From Gammaproteobacteria bacterium (GTDB lineage Bacteria > Pseudomonadota > Gammaproteobacteria > Xanthomonadales > SZUA-36), in the NCBI GenBank assembly GCA_024279945.1, contig JAJRRA010000080.1, forward strand, positions 108,427 through 172,426: a stretch of DNA of 64,000 nt. Direction: 5' to 3'. The notes beneath the pieces are model-generated. The model was not told where the DNA came from. It saw only the letters and a program-made list of their open reading frames with translations, and did not search any database. Position numbers and translations under genes: made by a program. Shown piece after piece: positions 9,194 through 16,384 of the stretch (its first letter is position 1; every line of letters starts with the position of its first letter).

Positions 9194-9826
9194 ATGGATC
9201 AGGATCTGAATAAGCATTCCAACGAGACTCGCGGCATGAACCGGCGCGAACGCAAGCGCGAAGAAGCCTGCCTGGATATTCTCGGCGCGGCGACTCAGGT
9301 ATTCCGGGAACGCGGATTCGCCGGCGCGGGTATGCGGGAAATTGCTGCGGCCGCCGGTCTTTCCGCTGCAACGCTTTACTACTATTTCCATTCCAAGGAT
9401 GAAATTCTCTACTTCTGCCAGGATCGAACCCTGGACCGCACACTCGATGCGCTGCAACTGGCGCGCAAAACCCGGGGCCCGGTAGCCGAAAGAATGATGA
9501 CTCTGGCAATGACCCACGTGCTGTGCCTGATCGAGGGCGTTGAAGGCACTGCCGCCCATTTCGAAGTCGACCCGGTGACTCCGGGATTGCGCGAGGCGAT
9601 CACCGCCAAGCGTGAACGCTACAAGGACGGTATTTGCGCGCTCATTGCACTGGGTATCCGCAGAAAGGAGTTCCGGCGATGCAAGCCGAAGTTCGCCATG
9701 CGCGGCTTCCTCGGCGCCCTCAACTGGACGCCACACTGGTATCAGCCTGACGGACCCGACTCAGTGCAGGAGGTGGCCCGTCACATAGCGGAATACGCTG
9801 TTGCGGGCCTGCTGAAGCGTGGCTGA
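9194..9826 (+). CDS. TetR/AcrR-family transcriptional regulator
   Basis: Regulator of 210 residues. After a short leader, the helix-turn-helix domain reads ILGAATQVFRERGFAGAGMR, with recognition helix LSAATLYYYFHSKDEILY, typical of TetR proteins. The C-terminal ligand domain is helical and of ordinary length. The ATG at 9194 is preferred over a TTG at 9158 that would overlap the promoter; an ATG at 9236 is also possible. The gene is divergent from the oxidoreductase-etf-phosphotransferase operon and probably represses it until a pathway intermediate, perhaps an acyl-CoA, binds. The ligand is unknown. Confidence 0.9.
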   Translation: MDQDLNKHSNETRGMNRRERKREEACLDILGAATQVFRERGFAGAGMREIAAAAGLSAATLYYYFHSKDEILYFCQDRTLDRTLDALQLARKTRGPVAERMMTLAMTHVLCLIEGVEGTAAHFEVDPVTPGLREAITAKRERYKDGICALIALGIRRKEFRRCKPKFAMRGFLGALNWTPHWYQPDGPDSVQEVARHIAEYAVAGLLKRG

Positions 9827-9851
9827 AAAGGGCCGTGAAAAGGCGTGCGTG

Positions 9852-9868
9852 AAAAGGGGCCGGATACA
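9852..9868. repeat. Left 17-bp inverted repeat flanking the REP-associated transposase
   Basis: AAAAGGGGCCGGATACA here is the exact reverse complement of the sequence at 10659-10675. The two copies bracket the transposase gene, with the left copy just beyond its 3' end. Confidence 0.85.
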
Positions 9869-9870
9869 TT

Positions 9871-10566
9871 TTATGCTGAATCTTGCTTGCGGGGCCTCCC
9901 CCTTTTGCCTGTGCCCAGCTTAATCGACAAGGCTGCTTCTATTTTTCGTTTGAACTGTTCGCTACCGGTTGGTAAACCTTTGCGCAGGTTGTAGCGAATC
10001 GCGTGAACATCCGCCTCTTCCAGGGTTGTGTTGAACAGCCCAATATAGCGTTTACGGCGACTTTGATCATCGCAATCAAGCGCAAGCCAGACCGAGTGGG
10101 GGGACAGTAGCGCATCGATATCACCCAGTGCGTTACTTCTGAAACTGGACCAGGGATATTCTTCGGGGCGCTTGACCATCTTCGCACGCACCGGATTGAG
10201 TTCTATATAGCGATAACAGACCAGACAATATCGGTCGCTGTCCACCAGTGAAGACTTGAAGCGTCCTTCCCACAGGGTCCCCGAGCGACAATGGGTTTTG
10301 TTGATGGTTCGGACATAATCACGGCCCAAATCCCTGATCAACAGCGATACGCCTGTCGGCGTTGAAGGGGTCACCAGCAGATGAACGTGGTTGGTCATGA
10401 GTACATAAGCGTGCACCTGGCAGTGGTGTTTGCGGCTCGCCTCTTTCAGCAAATCTAGGTAAAGACGGTAGTCGCGGTCGGCAAAGAAGCAGGTTTGGCG
10501 ATTGTTGCCGCGCTGCGTAATGTGCTGTGGGACGCCGGGTAAGTTTAGTCGTGCAGGACGAGGCAT
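9871..10566 (-). CDS. REP-associated tyrosine (Y1/HUH) transposase
   Basis: Single-strand-type transposase of 231 residues (Y1_Tnp, RAYT group). The HUH metal motif is in VLMTNHVHLLVTP near residue 60, and the catalytic Tyr is probably in CYRYIELNPVRAKM near residue 120. The opening segment MPRPARLNLPGVPQHITQRG is typical of the family, and the C terminus is basic (KRGRPRKQ). RAYTs are linked to dispersed palindromic repeats rather than to classic insertion sequences. This copy lies between perfect 17-bp inverted repeats, suggesting an intact or recently moved unit. The frame is uninterrupted, so it may be functional. Confidence 0.9.
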   Translation of the reverse strand: MPRPARLNLPGVPQHITQRGNNRQTCFFADRDYRLYLDLLKEASRKHHCQVHAYVLMTNHVHLLVTPSTPTGVSLLIRDLGRDYVRTINKTHCRSGTLWEGRFKSSLVDSDRYCLVCYRYIELNPVRAKMVKRPEEYPWSSFRSNALGDIDALLSPHSVWLALDCDDQSRRKRYIGLFNTTLEEADVHAIRYNLRKGLPTGSEQFKRKIEAALSIKLGTGKRGRPRKQDSA

Positions 10567-10658
10567 GTGGCTTTTCCAAAAAGAAACCCATCATGGCCAA
10601 ATGGATCACGTCTTGGGAAGTGTAAAATACCCCGATTGTTTGTCAGAAACTAGATAAT

Positions 10659-10675
10659 TGTATCCGGCCCCTTTT
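10659..10675. repeat. Right 17-bp inverted repeat flanking the REP-associated transposase
   Basis: TGTATCCGGCCCCTTTT, the exact reverse complement of the copy at 9852-9868. It lies upstream of the transposase start and 14 bases before the stop-codon side of the next gene. The unit bounded by the two repeats is about 824 bases. Confidence 0.85.
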
Positions 10676-10688
10676 ACAGTCGTCGCTG

Positions 10689-11642
10689 TCAGTCCAGCTC
10701 CAGGCGGTTGGGCTTGACCGCAATCTCCTCGCGCAGATTGCCCGTGCCGCTGGCGCTGAAAGCCGGGAAAACATACCGTGTGGGAAACGCATCAGAGTAA
10801 TAGAAGGTCCTGCCGTCAGCGCCATTGCGGGTGATCTCTTCGATGGTGACGTTGCGCTTCCAATCCCAGCCCGCAACCGTCGCGTTGATCCACTCGGCTA
10901 TCGCCGCCCCGGCACCCTCGGCGAGAATATCGAGGCTGTCGCAGCGAACTCTCAGGTACTCGAGTGCAACCCGAGGCAGATCTTGCAGCGTATGCGGCTG
11001 GAAGCTTTCGGGAAAGCACCGGTAGAAGTCGTACTGGCGAATAATCTTGTCATTGCGTCCGAGGGCGATGACTGTGATCTGCTTACGATCACCCCCACCT
11101 TCTACCACGTCTTGCCACCACTCTGACAGTTCGCTGCCATCCTTCATCACGCTAGCCCGGATGGTGATGCTCCCGAAGTGCGCGTCACCGGGCCCGTAGA
11201 CGCGAAAGTTTTGTCCCTTGCCGGCCGACAGTTCGCGCTCATCGATCACCAGGTCTTCAATGGTGATCGAATCGACCTTGGCCCTTACGACCGTGGCCCC
11301 GTCAATTTTCAATCTGAACTTGCCGCTACCTTTCCCGGAACGCCGGGGAGTGAGCGGCCGGCGCAAGGTGAGGGTGTCGACGTACTTCTGCCCCACCTGT
11401 ACCTGATCCGTTTCGGGTGAACCGGCGGCGACCTCGACGTTCAGTGAGCCCCCACTAGCAGTCTCCCAGGCGCTGTTAGCGTCGGTGTTGGAACCCGCAC
11501 CGGTGATCTCCACCGTGAACCCGGCCACGACGAGCATGTCGTCGGGCGAGTATGTACCACCCCAAACCGCCGGGCTATGCACAGTGATACCCGTTACGAA
11601 GACAACGAGCCCGGCTAACATTGAAATGGATGCACGTTTCAT
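10689..11642 (-). CDS. Exported protein with phage tail-tube (T4 gp19)-like segments
   Basis: Protein of 317 residues with a clear Sec signal peptide (MKRASISMLAGLVVFVTGIT, then a likely cut after VWG near residue 28). The mature part contains segments reminiscent of the phage tail-tube/gp19 family: FTVEITG near the start, a KYVDTLTLRRPLTP strand, then SELSEWWQDVVEG with RKQITVIALGRND and FPESFQPHTLQDLPRVALEYL, which resembles the family's W-x-D...G, strand and E-x-L core. Tail-tube proteins are normally cytoplasmic, so a signal peptide is odd. No other phage or contractile-injection genes are nearby. The family assignment comes from pattern recognition only. It sits beside a transposase and toxin-antitoxin genes, consistent with acquired DNA. 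Confidence 0.6.
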   Translation of the reverse strand: MKRASISMLAGLVVFVTGITVHSPAVWGGTYSPDDMLVVAGFTVEITGAGSNTDANSAWETASGGSLNVEVAAGSPETDQVQVGQKYVDTLTLRRPLTPRRSGKGSGKFRLKIDGATVVRAKVDSITIEDLVIDERELSAGKGQNFRVYGPGDAHFGSITIRASVMKDGSELSEWWQDVVEGGGDRKQITVIALGRNDKIIRQYDFYRCFPESFQPHTLQDLPRVALEYLRVRCDSLDILAEGAGAAIAEWINATVAGWDWKRNVTIEEITRNGADGRTFYYSDAFPTRYVFPAFSASGTGNLREEIAVKPNRLELD

Positions 11643-11813
11643 GGCAGACTCCCTGATGGTGACTGATGCGCGAATCGACAGCTTCGACCAGCGTACCAGA
11701 GGTGCGTAGGAAGTTCAAAAACCAACTTCAATTACAGGGCACGGAAGCATGCCAGGATGGTAAATATCAGGATGTCTGCCGGAATTTAACTCTGATGTGT
11801 GTCAGTTTTTACT

Positions 11814-11841
11814 CTGACCCCAAATATCTGACCCCAAATAT
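11814..11841. repeat. Tandem 14-bp duplication CTGACCCCAAATAT x2
   Basis: Two exact back-to-back copies of CTGACCCCAAATAT (11814-11827 and 11828-11841). The preceding GTCAGTTTTTACTCTGAC can fold back on itself. The CTGACCCC core recurs in the palindromes at 46720 and 46832 and at about 56949, suggesting a dispersed repeat family. Confidence 0.6.
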
Positions 11842-11876
11842 CCGAAAAGTAAGATACAAGGCAGCACTAATCGACA

Positions 11877-11985
11877 CCTTTGCGCGGCATCTTCTTTCGG
11901 CGGACATCGACTGGTCGCATGGCCGCATTCGCGTTATGGGTAAGGGTCGCTGTGAAGTGCACCCGGAGGGGGTTAAGATCATACC
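11877..11985 (+). pseudogene. Possible tyrosine-recombinase (integrase) relic
   Basis: In the forward frame, bases 11877-11985 encode a stretch reading SADIDWSHGRIRVMGKG. It resembles the conserved beta-hairpin region of XerC/D-type phage integrases (DIDW...G-x-I-x-V-x-GKG). No catalytic Arg, His or Tyr boxes follow, and the frame soon runs into the toxin-antitoxin promoter. If real, it is a short decayed fragment. The remainder of the roughly 480 bases between 11643 and 12119 holds only the tandem repeat and the palindrome described separately. Confidence 0.35.
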
Positions 11986-12069
11986 AAAACGGGTCACCCA
12001 GATCATCCGTGGCCAACCTCAGCAAAGCCATTGCTTCCTGGCGAAGTTCCGCAATAAATTGAATTGGCC

Positions 12070-12100
12070 AGCTACTATAGCTATCATGGCTATAGTAGCT
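12070..12100. promoter_or_regulatory. Palindromic operator of the toxin-antitoxin pair
   Basis: AGCTACTATAGC and its exact reverse complement GCTATAGTAGCT, separated by 7 bases, end 19 bases before the antitoxin ATG. Phd/YefM antitoxins autoregulate by binding such palindromes over their own promoter. The TATAGT and TATAGC hexamers inside the arms could serve as -10 elements. An AGGAG ribosome site follows directly. Confidence 0.8.
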
Positions 12101-12119
12101 ACCAGGAGTTAATAGCACA

Positions 12120-12410
12120 ATGAAGACAATGGCAGCAAAAGATGCAAAAAATCGTTTTGGTCAGTTGATCGATGAGGCACAGCGGCAACCAGTCACCGTT
12201 GAGAAAAATGGCAGACCATTTGTTGTGGTTCAGTCCTATAATGATTTTCAAATGGCACAACAACACAGGATGACATCATTACGTGCTGCTATCGAAGAGG
12301 CCCACACAGAGTATGACAAAGGTCGGGAAATACCATTTGATCAAGCTGCGGTTGATAAAATCACAGCCACCGGGCGGCGACTGTTGTCTGAGCGCAAGCT
12401 CAAACGGTGA
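12120..12410 (+). CDS. Phd/YefM-family antitoxin
   Basis: Antitoxin of 96 residues. The N-terminal Phd/YefM DNA-binding domain reads MAAKDAKNRFGQLIDEAQRQ, then VTVEKNGRPFVVVQSYNDF. The C-terminal part (EEAHTEYDKGREIPFDQAAV) is the likely flexible toxin-binding tail. The start at 12120 follows an AGGAG site; an ATG at codon 4 is an alternative. The gene overlaps the toxin start by 4 bases, the usual translational coupling. It should neutralise the ParE/RelE-type toxin and repress the operon by binding the upstream palindrome. The pair probably stabilises the surrounding accessory island. Confidence 0.9.
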   Translation: MKTMAAKDAKNRFGQLIDEAQRQPVTVEKNGRPFVVVQSYNDFQMAQQHRMTSLRAAIEEAHTEYDKGREIPFDQAAVDKITATGRRLLSERKLKR

Positions 12411-12718
12411 CAATCGTTCAGTATCAGGCTGCTGCCGAGGCAGACCTGGTTGAAGTATGGCTACAGCTCGCCGATGAGGGCGGCCTCAATCGAGCCGACG
12501 AATACATTTCAAAATTACAGGCATTTTGTGAATTGATTGCGAGTCAGCCCGATATGTGCCTGAACAGACCGGACATCGCAAAAGCTGTCCGATCAATTCC
12601 GGTGGATCGATATGTCATTTATTATGAACATTACGGTTCAACGTTATCGGTACTGCGCGTCTGGCACACAGCGCAAGATCCTAAGTCATTATCGGTAATC
12701 GTGCCGGACTGCCATTAG
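12407..12718 (+). CDS. ParE/RelE-superfamily toxin
   Basis: Toxin of 103 residues. Features of the ParE group are YQAAAEADLVEVWLQLADEGG near the start, the helix RADEYISKLQAFCELIASQP, and the strand region VRSIPVDRYVIYYEHYGSTLSVLRVWHTAQDP (ParE-type YxIxY...I-x-R-V-x-H). ParE members poison DNA gyrase, whereas RelE members cut mRNA on ribosomes; this sequence is closer to ParE, but the target is inferred. Its ATG lies inside the antitoxin's last codons (ATGA-type overlap). It appears intact. Confidence 0.85.
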   Translation: MTIVQYQAAAEADLVEVWLQLADEGGLNRADEYISKLQAFCELIASQPDMCLNRPDIAKAVRSIPVDRYVIYYEHYGSTLSVLRVWHTAQDPKSLSVIVPDCH

Positions 12719-12742
12719 TATAAAATGATGCCTGGCAGACTC

Positions 12743-13267
12743 TTAGAGATAGGGGGCATCATCGGGGTCGTTTTCGGTCTCGACGCTGGCGCTCGCGGGT
12801 AGTTTGGCCATTGCCTCCCGTAGCATCTCGACATGTTCGGACTCCTCGTCTCGAAGCTCGGCAAACAGTGTCCTGACCTCGGGATCAGTGATGCCGGGCA
12901 AGGCCATATCGTAGAAGTCGTAGGCCTTCTTCTCAGCGGCGATCCCAAGCTCAAACGCCTGGACCGTGGACATGCCGCGGCGCGGCGCTCCCATTTCCGG
13001 GGCCTCGACGTCATAGAGGTCGACCAGCTTCAGCTTCATGGGGGTCTTACCAAACAGAGTCATGCGTCGGGCGAGCAGGTCACTTCCGTGCTTTGCCTCG
13101 TTCTCAACCATCGAGGCAAAGAAGGATCCAGCATCATAGCCGCTGCCGGTGTGGCCGAGCTGTGAGGCGAAAATTTTGTAGCGCTGAAGCGCTTCCTCCT
13201 CGATCAGAATCGCGAGGTCGAGGGCGTCCATTAAGCTGAGCCTGGACAGGTCTAGACTGGTGGTCAT
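12743..13267 (-). CDS. Ferritin-like (rubrerythrin-domain) protein
   Basis: Small four-helix ferritin-like protein, 174 residues. Two helix pairs carry the di-iron ligands: ILIEEEALQRYK near residue 20 and VENEAKHGSDLLARR near residue 54, then GIAAEKKAYDFYD near residue 107 and LRDEESEHVEMLREAM near residue 137. This gives the E...ExxH repeats of rubrerythrins. No C-terminal rubredoxin Cys motif is present. Members of this family scavenge peroxide or handle iron. It is the last gene downstream of the box and molybdenum hydroxylase genes, 132 bases after the Mo subunit, so it may protect oxygen-sensitive Fe-S enzymes, though co-transcription is not proven. Confidence 0.8.
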   Translation of the reverse strand: MTTSLDLSRLSLMDALDLAILIEEEALQRYKIFASQLGHTGSGYDAGSFFASMVENEAKHGSDLLARRMTLFGKTPMKLKLVDLYDVEAPEMGAPRRGMSTVQAFELGIAAEKKAYDFYDMALPGITDPEVRTLFAELRDEESEHVEMLREAMAKLPASASVETENDPDDAPYL

Positions 13268-13399
13268 TAAATTGAACTCCTGTGCTGGGTTTGATGTTCC
13301 GAAGCGGATTCGATCGACATTGCGGGCCCCGAATATTAATCAGTTGCTGAACGGGGGCGGTATCGGTTTCCCCGACCCGCAGACAGAAATTGGTGGCCG

Positions 13400-16384
13400 C
13401 TATTTCCCAAATAAATCCTTCGGATCCGGCGCCTGTCTGCCCTGCGCTTTCCTTCTCGCATAGGGTTTGGAGGGTTTGCCTTCCTGCCAGTAGCCTTTGG
13501 CCTGTTCCTTTTCGCCCGCTTTTTCCCGTCGCTGTTTCTCCTTGATCGCGCGGAGAATCTTTTCGGATGTGATCGGCAGTTCGGTAAACCAGATGCCGGT
13601 TGCGGTGGATATGGCGTGAGCCACAGCACCCAGAACCGGCAGGGTGGCGCCTTCACCGATTTCCTTGGCTCCATAGGGCCCTTCGGGCTCATAGGAATCC
13701 ACCAGCCCGCTGAATATTTCCGGGGCGTCCTTGATGGTCAGTTGGAGATACTCATGCAAACTGGGATTGATTATCCTGCCCTTGTCGTCAAAGACCGTAT
13801 CTTCCATGATGGTCTCACCGGCACTCATGACAATGGCCCCTTCCACCTGTCCATGGACCGCCATGGGGTTAATGGGTGTGCCGCAATCGTGGTAGTCATA
13901 AAATTTTTCCAGGTCTACCTTACCGGTCTCCAGATCCACTGAAACCTCGCATACCGCGCTGCCGAAAGAATACGCCGGGCTGGTGCCGACCGCGGCCCCC
14001 TTGTAATCGCCCCCCAGCCCTTCCGGTGGTTTGTAATTTCCGGTTCCCACCAGGGGCCCATTGTCACTGAAATACATCCGGGCCGCCTCCGCCCAGTCCA
14101 TGCCGTTCTCTTCATCTTCCAGCCGGAAAATTCGCCCATTTTTTGCGCCTAGTTCATCCTCGGAGCAGCCAAGGATTTCAGCCGCGTACGGTTTGAGCTT
14201 GGCGAGCACGTCCTGACCGGCGCGGGAAACCGCGTTACCACCCATCAGCGTGATGCGGGATGAATAAGCCCCGAGATCGATGGGGCTGATGTCGGAATCC
14301 TCCGTTCTGATCCTTACCCGGTCCAGCGGAATACCCAATCCTTCGGCACACATTTGCGACAAAACGGTATCCGACCCCTGGCCGATATCTGCGGCGCCGA
14401 TGAACAACACGGCAGCCATACCGTCCTCCAGTATCTTCACCACCGCATTGGAGTGGGGAAAAACCGGTTTCTTGAGGAATGTCTTGGGGGTCTTTTCATG
14501 GCTCAGGCGCACCTCACCCCGGTAGATGGCATAACCCGCTCCCGAGACAAAGCCGCCGGAGCCTATCCCTATACCCTTGCCTGGGGGCAGTTTCCCGTAC
14601 TTCCCGTCCCACTGTGACCGTTCCCGGACCTTTTCCAGTGTTGCCTTGTATTCACAGCTTCGAATATCCAGGTCGTTGCAGGTTCGTGTATTGCGGTCCA
14701 TGCCGTTTTTCAGGCGAATCTCCACCGGATCCATGCCGATCCCATCGGCCACCATGTTCAGCAACATCTCAAAAGCAAAACGGGGTTGTGGAACGCCGTG
14801 ACCGCGCATGGCGCCACACGCGGGTTTATTGGTGAACATCCGGTAGCCCGAATACTTGTAATTGGGAAAATGGTACAGCGTGGGTATCATGCTGCCGGCG
14901 TAGTAGGCAGTGATGACACCAAACGAAGAATAAGCCCCGCCATCGAGCAGAATGTAACTGTCAAACGCGGTGATCGTTCCATCCTTTTTGACCCCGAGTT
15001 TGAACTTCATGTGTTGCTTGTGCCGGCCCCGGCCGTGATAGAACATCTCCTTGCGGGTATAGATCATCTTGACCGGCCTGCCGATCCGGCGGGCAAATAT
15101 CGCCGCGCACAGGTCCAGTGGCGTGGTCTCCGCTTTGCCCCCAAAACCTCCGCCAACTGCCGGTTTCATGATTTTGATCCTGCCCAGTGGAATTTCCAGT
15201 ACGTGGGCCATCATGTAATGCACGTAGTGGGGAACCTGGGTTGAGGTATACAGCACCAGGGTTCCGTCGTTCTCCCAATGGGCTATAGAGGCATGGGGTT
15301 CCATCGGGCTTTGGTAGATGTGGTTGCCGACAAACGTTTCCTCAACGATATAATCAGCTTCCGCAAAACCCTGGGCAACATCACCAAATTCGTGTTCAAC
15401 TTTGGTGTTGATGTTGTTCTTGAAGCGGGGGTGGTCATGCAACTGGATCGCCCCCTCGGCAATGGCGTCCTGGGGATTGAATACCGCGGGATACTCTTCG
15501 TATTCCACCTCAATCAAGGCAATGGCCCGGGTGGCGGTTTCCTCATCAACCGCTGCTACGGCCGCAAGCTCGTCTCCGACATAGCGCACGATTCCCTTGG
15601 AAAGCACGTGTTCGTCATAGCGGGCGGGTGATACACCGTAACGTACATCCGGAACATCATCGCCGGTGATGACATCCAGCACACCGGGAAGCGCCCTGGC
15701 TCGCGATGTGTCGATGGACAGGATCTTGCCGTGAGCGATCGTGCTGCCCAGTATCTTGCCGTAAATCATGTTGGGCAGTTCGATATCGGCGGTATAGTGC
15801 GTACGTCCCGTCACCTTGTCCCGGGCATCAACCCGGGGCAGGCTGCGACCGACAACGGCATGCTGGTCGAGATCGTCGTGGTTGTCCGCGCCCAGATCCG
15901 GATCCGCCGCGTATTTTTCCACTTTCTCAACCGCCCGCTTGATGGCGGTATAACCGGTGCACCGGCACATGTTTCCGGCCAGGGCTTCTTCTATCTCCTC
16001 TGCGGTAGGATTTTCATTGGAATCCAGCAGTGCCTGGGCATTGATCATCATGCCGGGAGTGCAATAGCCGCACTGGATTGCACCCTCGTTTACAAAAGAC
16101 CGTTGTAACGGGGAAAGTTCACCGTTTTTCGCCAGACCCTCAATCGTTATCAGCTTGCAGCCAACGGCGGATACTGCCAGGATCAGGCAACTGTTGATGG
16201 GTTCACCGTCCAGCATGACCGAACAGGCGCCGCAATCACCGACATCGCAACCCTTCTTGGTTCCGGTGAGACGTATCTTGTCCCTGAGCACATCCAGCAG
16301 TGTTTCATTTTGCTTTACCGAGACATTGTATGTCTGGCCGTTGACATCGAGTTGGATGTTTTTATAGCTGGTGGAGTTACTCAT
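13400..16384 (-). CDS. Molybdenum hydroxylase, fused 2Fe-2S and Mo-binding subunits (xanthine dehydrogenase family)
   Basis: Fusion of 994 residues. Residues 1-160 are the small Fe-S subunit: plant-type 2Fe-2S motif CDVGDCGACSVMLDG and second cluster motif CGYCTPGMM...CRCTGY. The rest is the large molybdopterin subunit, with GGGFGGKAE, the substrate-pocket segment CGAMRGHGVPQPRFAFE, DLGAYSSRITLMGGNAV and the catalytic Glu segment GAKEIGEGATLP. The D-x-GxYSSR-x-T-x-M-x-GNA stretch recalls the large subunit of 4-hydroxybenzoyl-CoA reductase. The C terminus is Lys/Gln-rich. In most relatives these domains are separate proteins. The ATG at 16384 has a GGGAGGT site and overlaps the FAD subunit's end. 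The box operon context suggests an aromatic acid or aromatic CoA ester substrate; the reaction is unproven. Confidence 0.9.
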   Translation of the reverse strand: MSNSTSYKNIQLDVNGQTYNVSVKQNETLLDVLRDKIRLTGTKKGCDVGDCGACSVMLDGEPINSCLILAVSAVGCKLITIEGLAKNGELSPLQRSFVNEGAIQCGYCTPGMMINAQALLDSNENPTAEEIEEALAGNMCRCTGYTAIKRAVEKVEKYAADPDLGADNHDDLDQHAVVGRSLPRVDARDKVTGRTHYTADIELPNMIYGKILGSTIAHGKILSIDTSRARALPGVLDVITGDDVPDVRYGVSPARYDEHVLSKGIVRYVGDELAAVAAVDEETATRAIALIEVEYEEYPAVFNPQDAIAEGAIQLHDHPRFKNNINTKVEHEFGDVAQGFAEADYIVEETFVGNHIYQSPMEPHASIAHWENDGTLVLYTSTQVPHYVHYMMAHVLEIPLGRIKIMKPAVGGGFGGKAETTPLDLCAAIFARRIGRPVKMIYTRKEMFYHGRGRHKQHMKFKLGVKKDGTITAFDSYILLDGGAYSSFGVITAYYAGSMIPTLYHFPNYKYSGYRMFTNKPACGAMRGHGVPQPRFAFEMLLNMVADGIGMDPVEIRLKNGMDRNTRTCNDLDIRSCEYKATLEKVRERSQWDGKYGKLPPGKGIGIGSGGFVSGAGYAIYRGEVRLSHEKTPKTFLKKPVFPHSNAVVKILEDGMAAVLFIGAADIGQGSDTVLSQMCAEGLGIPLDRVRIRTEDSDISPIDLGAYSSRITLMGGNAVSRAGQDVLAKLKPYAAEILGCSEDELGAKNGRIFRLEDEENGMDWAEAARMYFSDNGPLVGTGNYKPPEGLGGDYKGAAVGTSPAYSFGSAVCEVSVDLETGKVDLEKFYDYHDCGTPINPMAVHGQVEGAIVMSAGETIMEDTVFDDKGRIINPSLHEYLQLTIKDAPEIFSGLVDSYEPEGPYGAKEIGEGATLPVLGAVAHAISTATGIWFTELPITSEKILRAIKEKQRREKAGEKEQAKGYWQEGKPSKPYARRKAQGRQAPDPKDLFGK

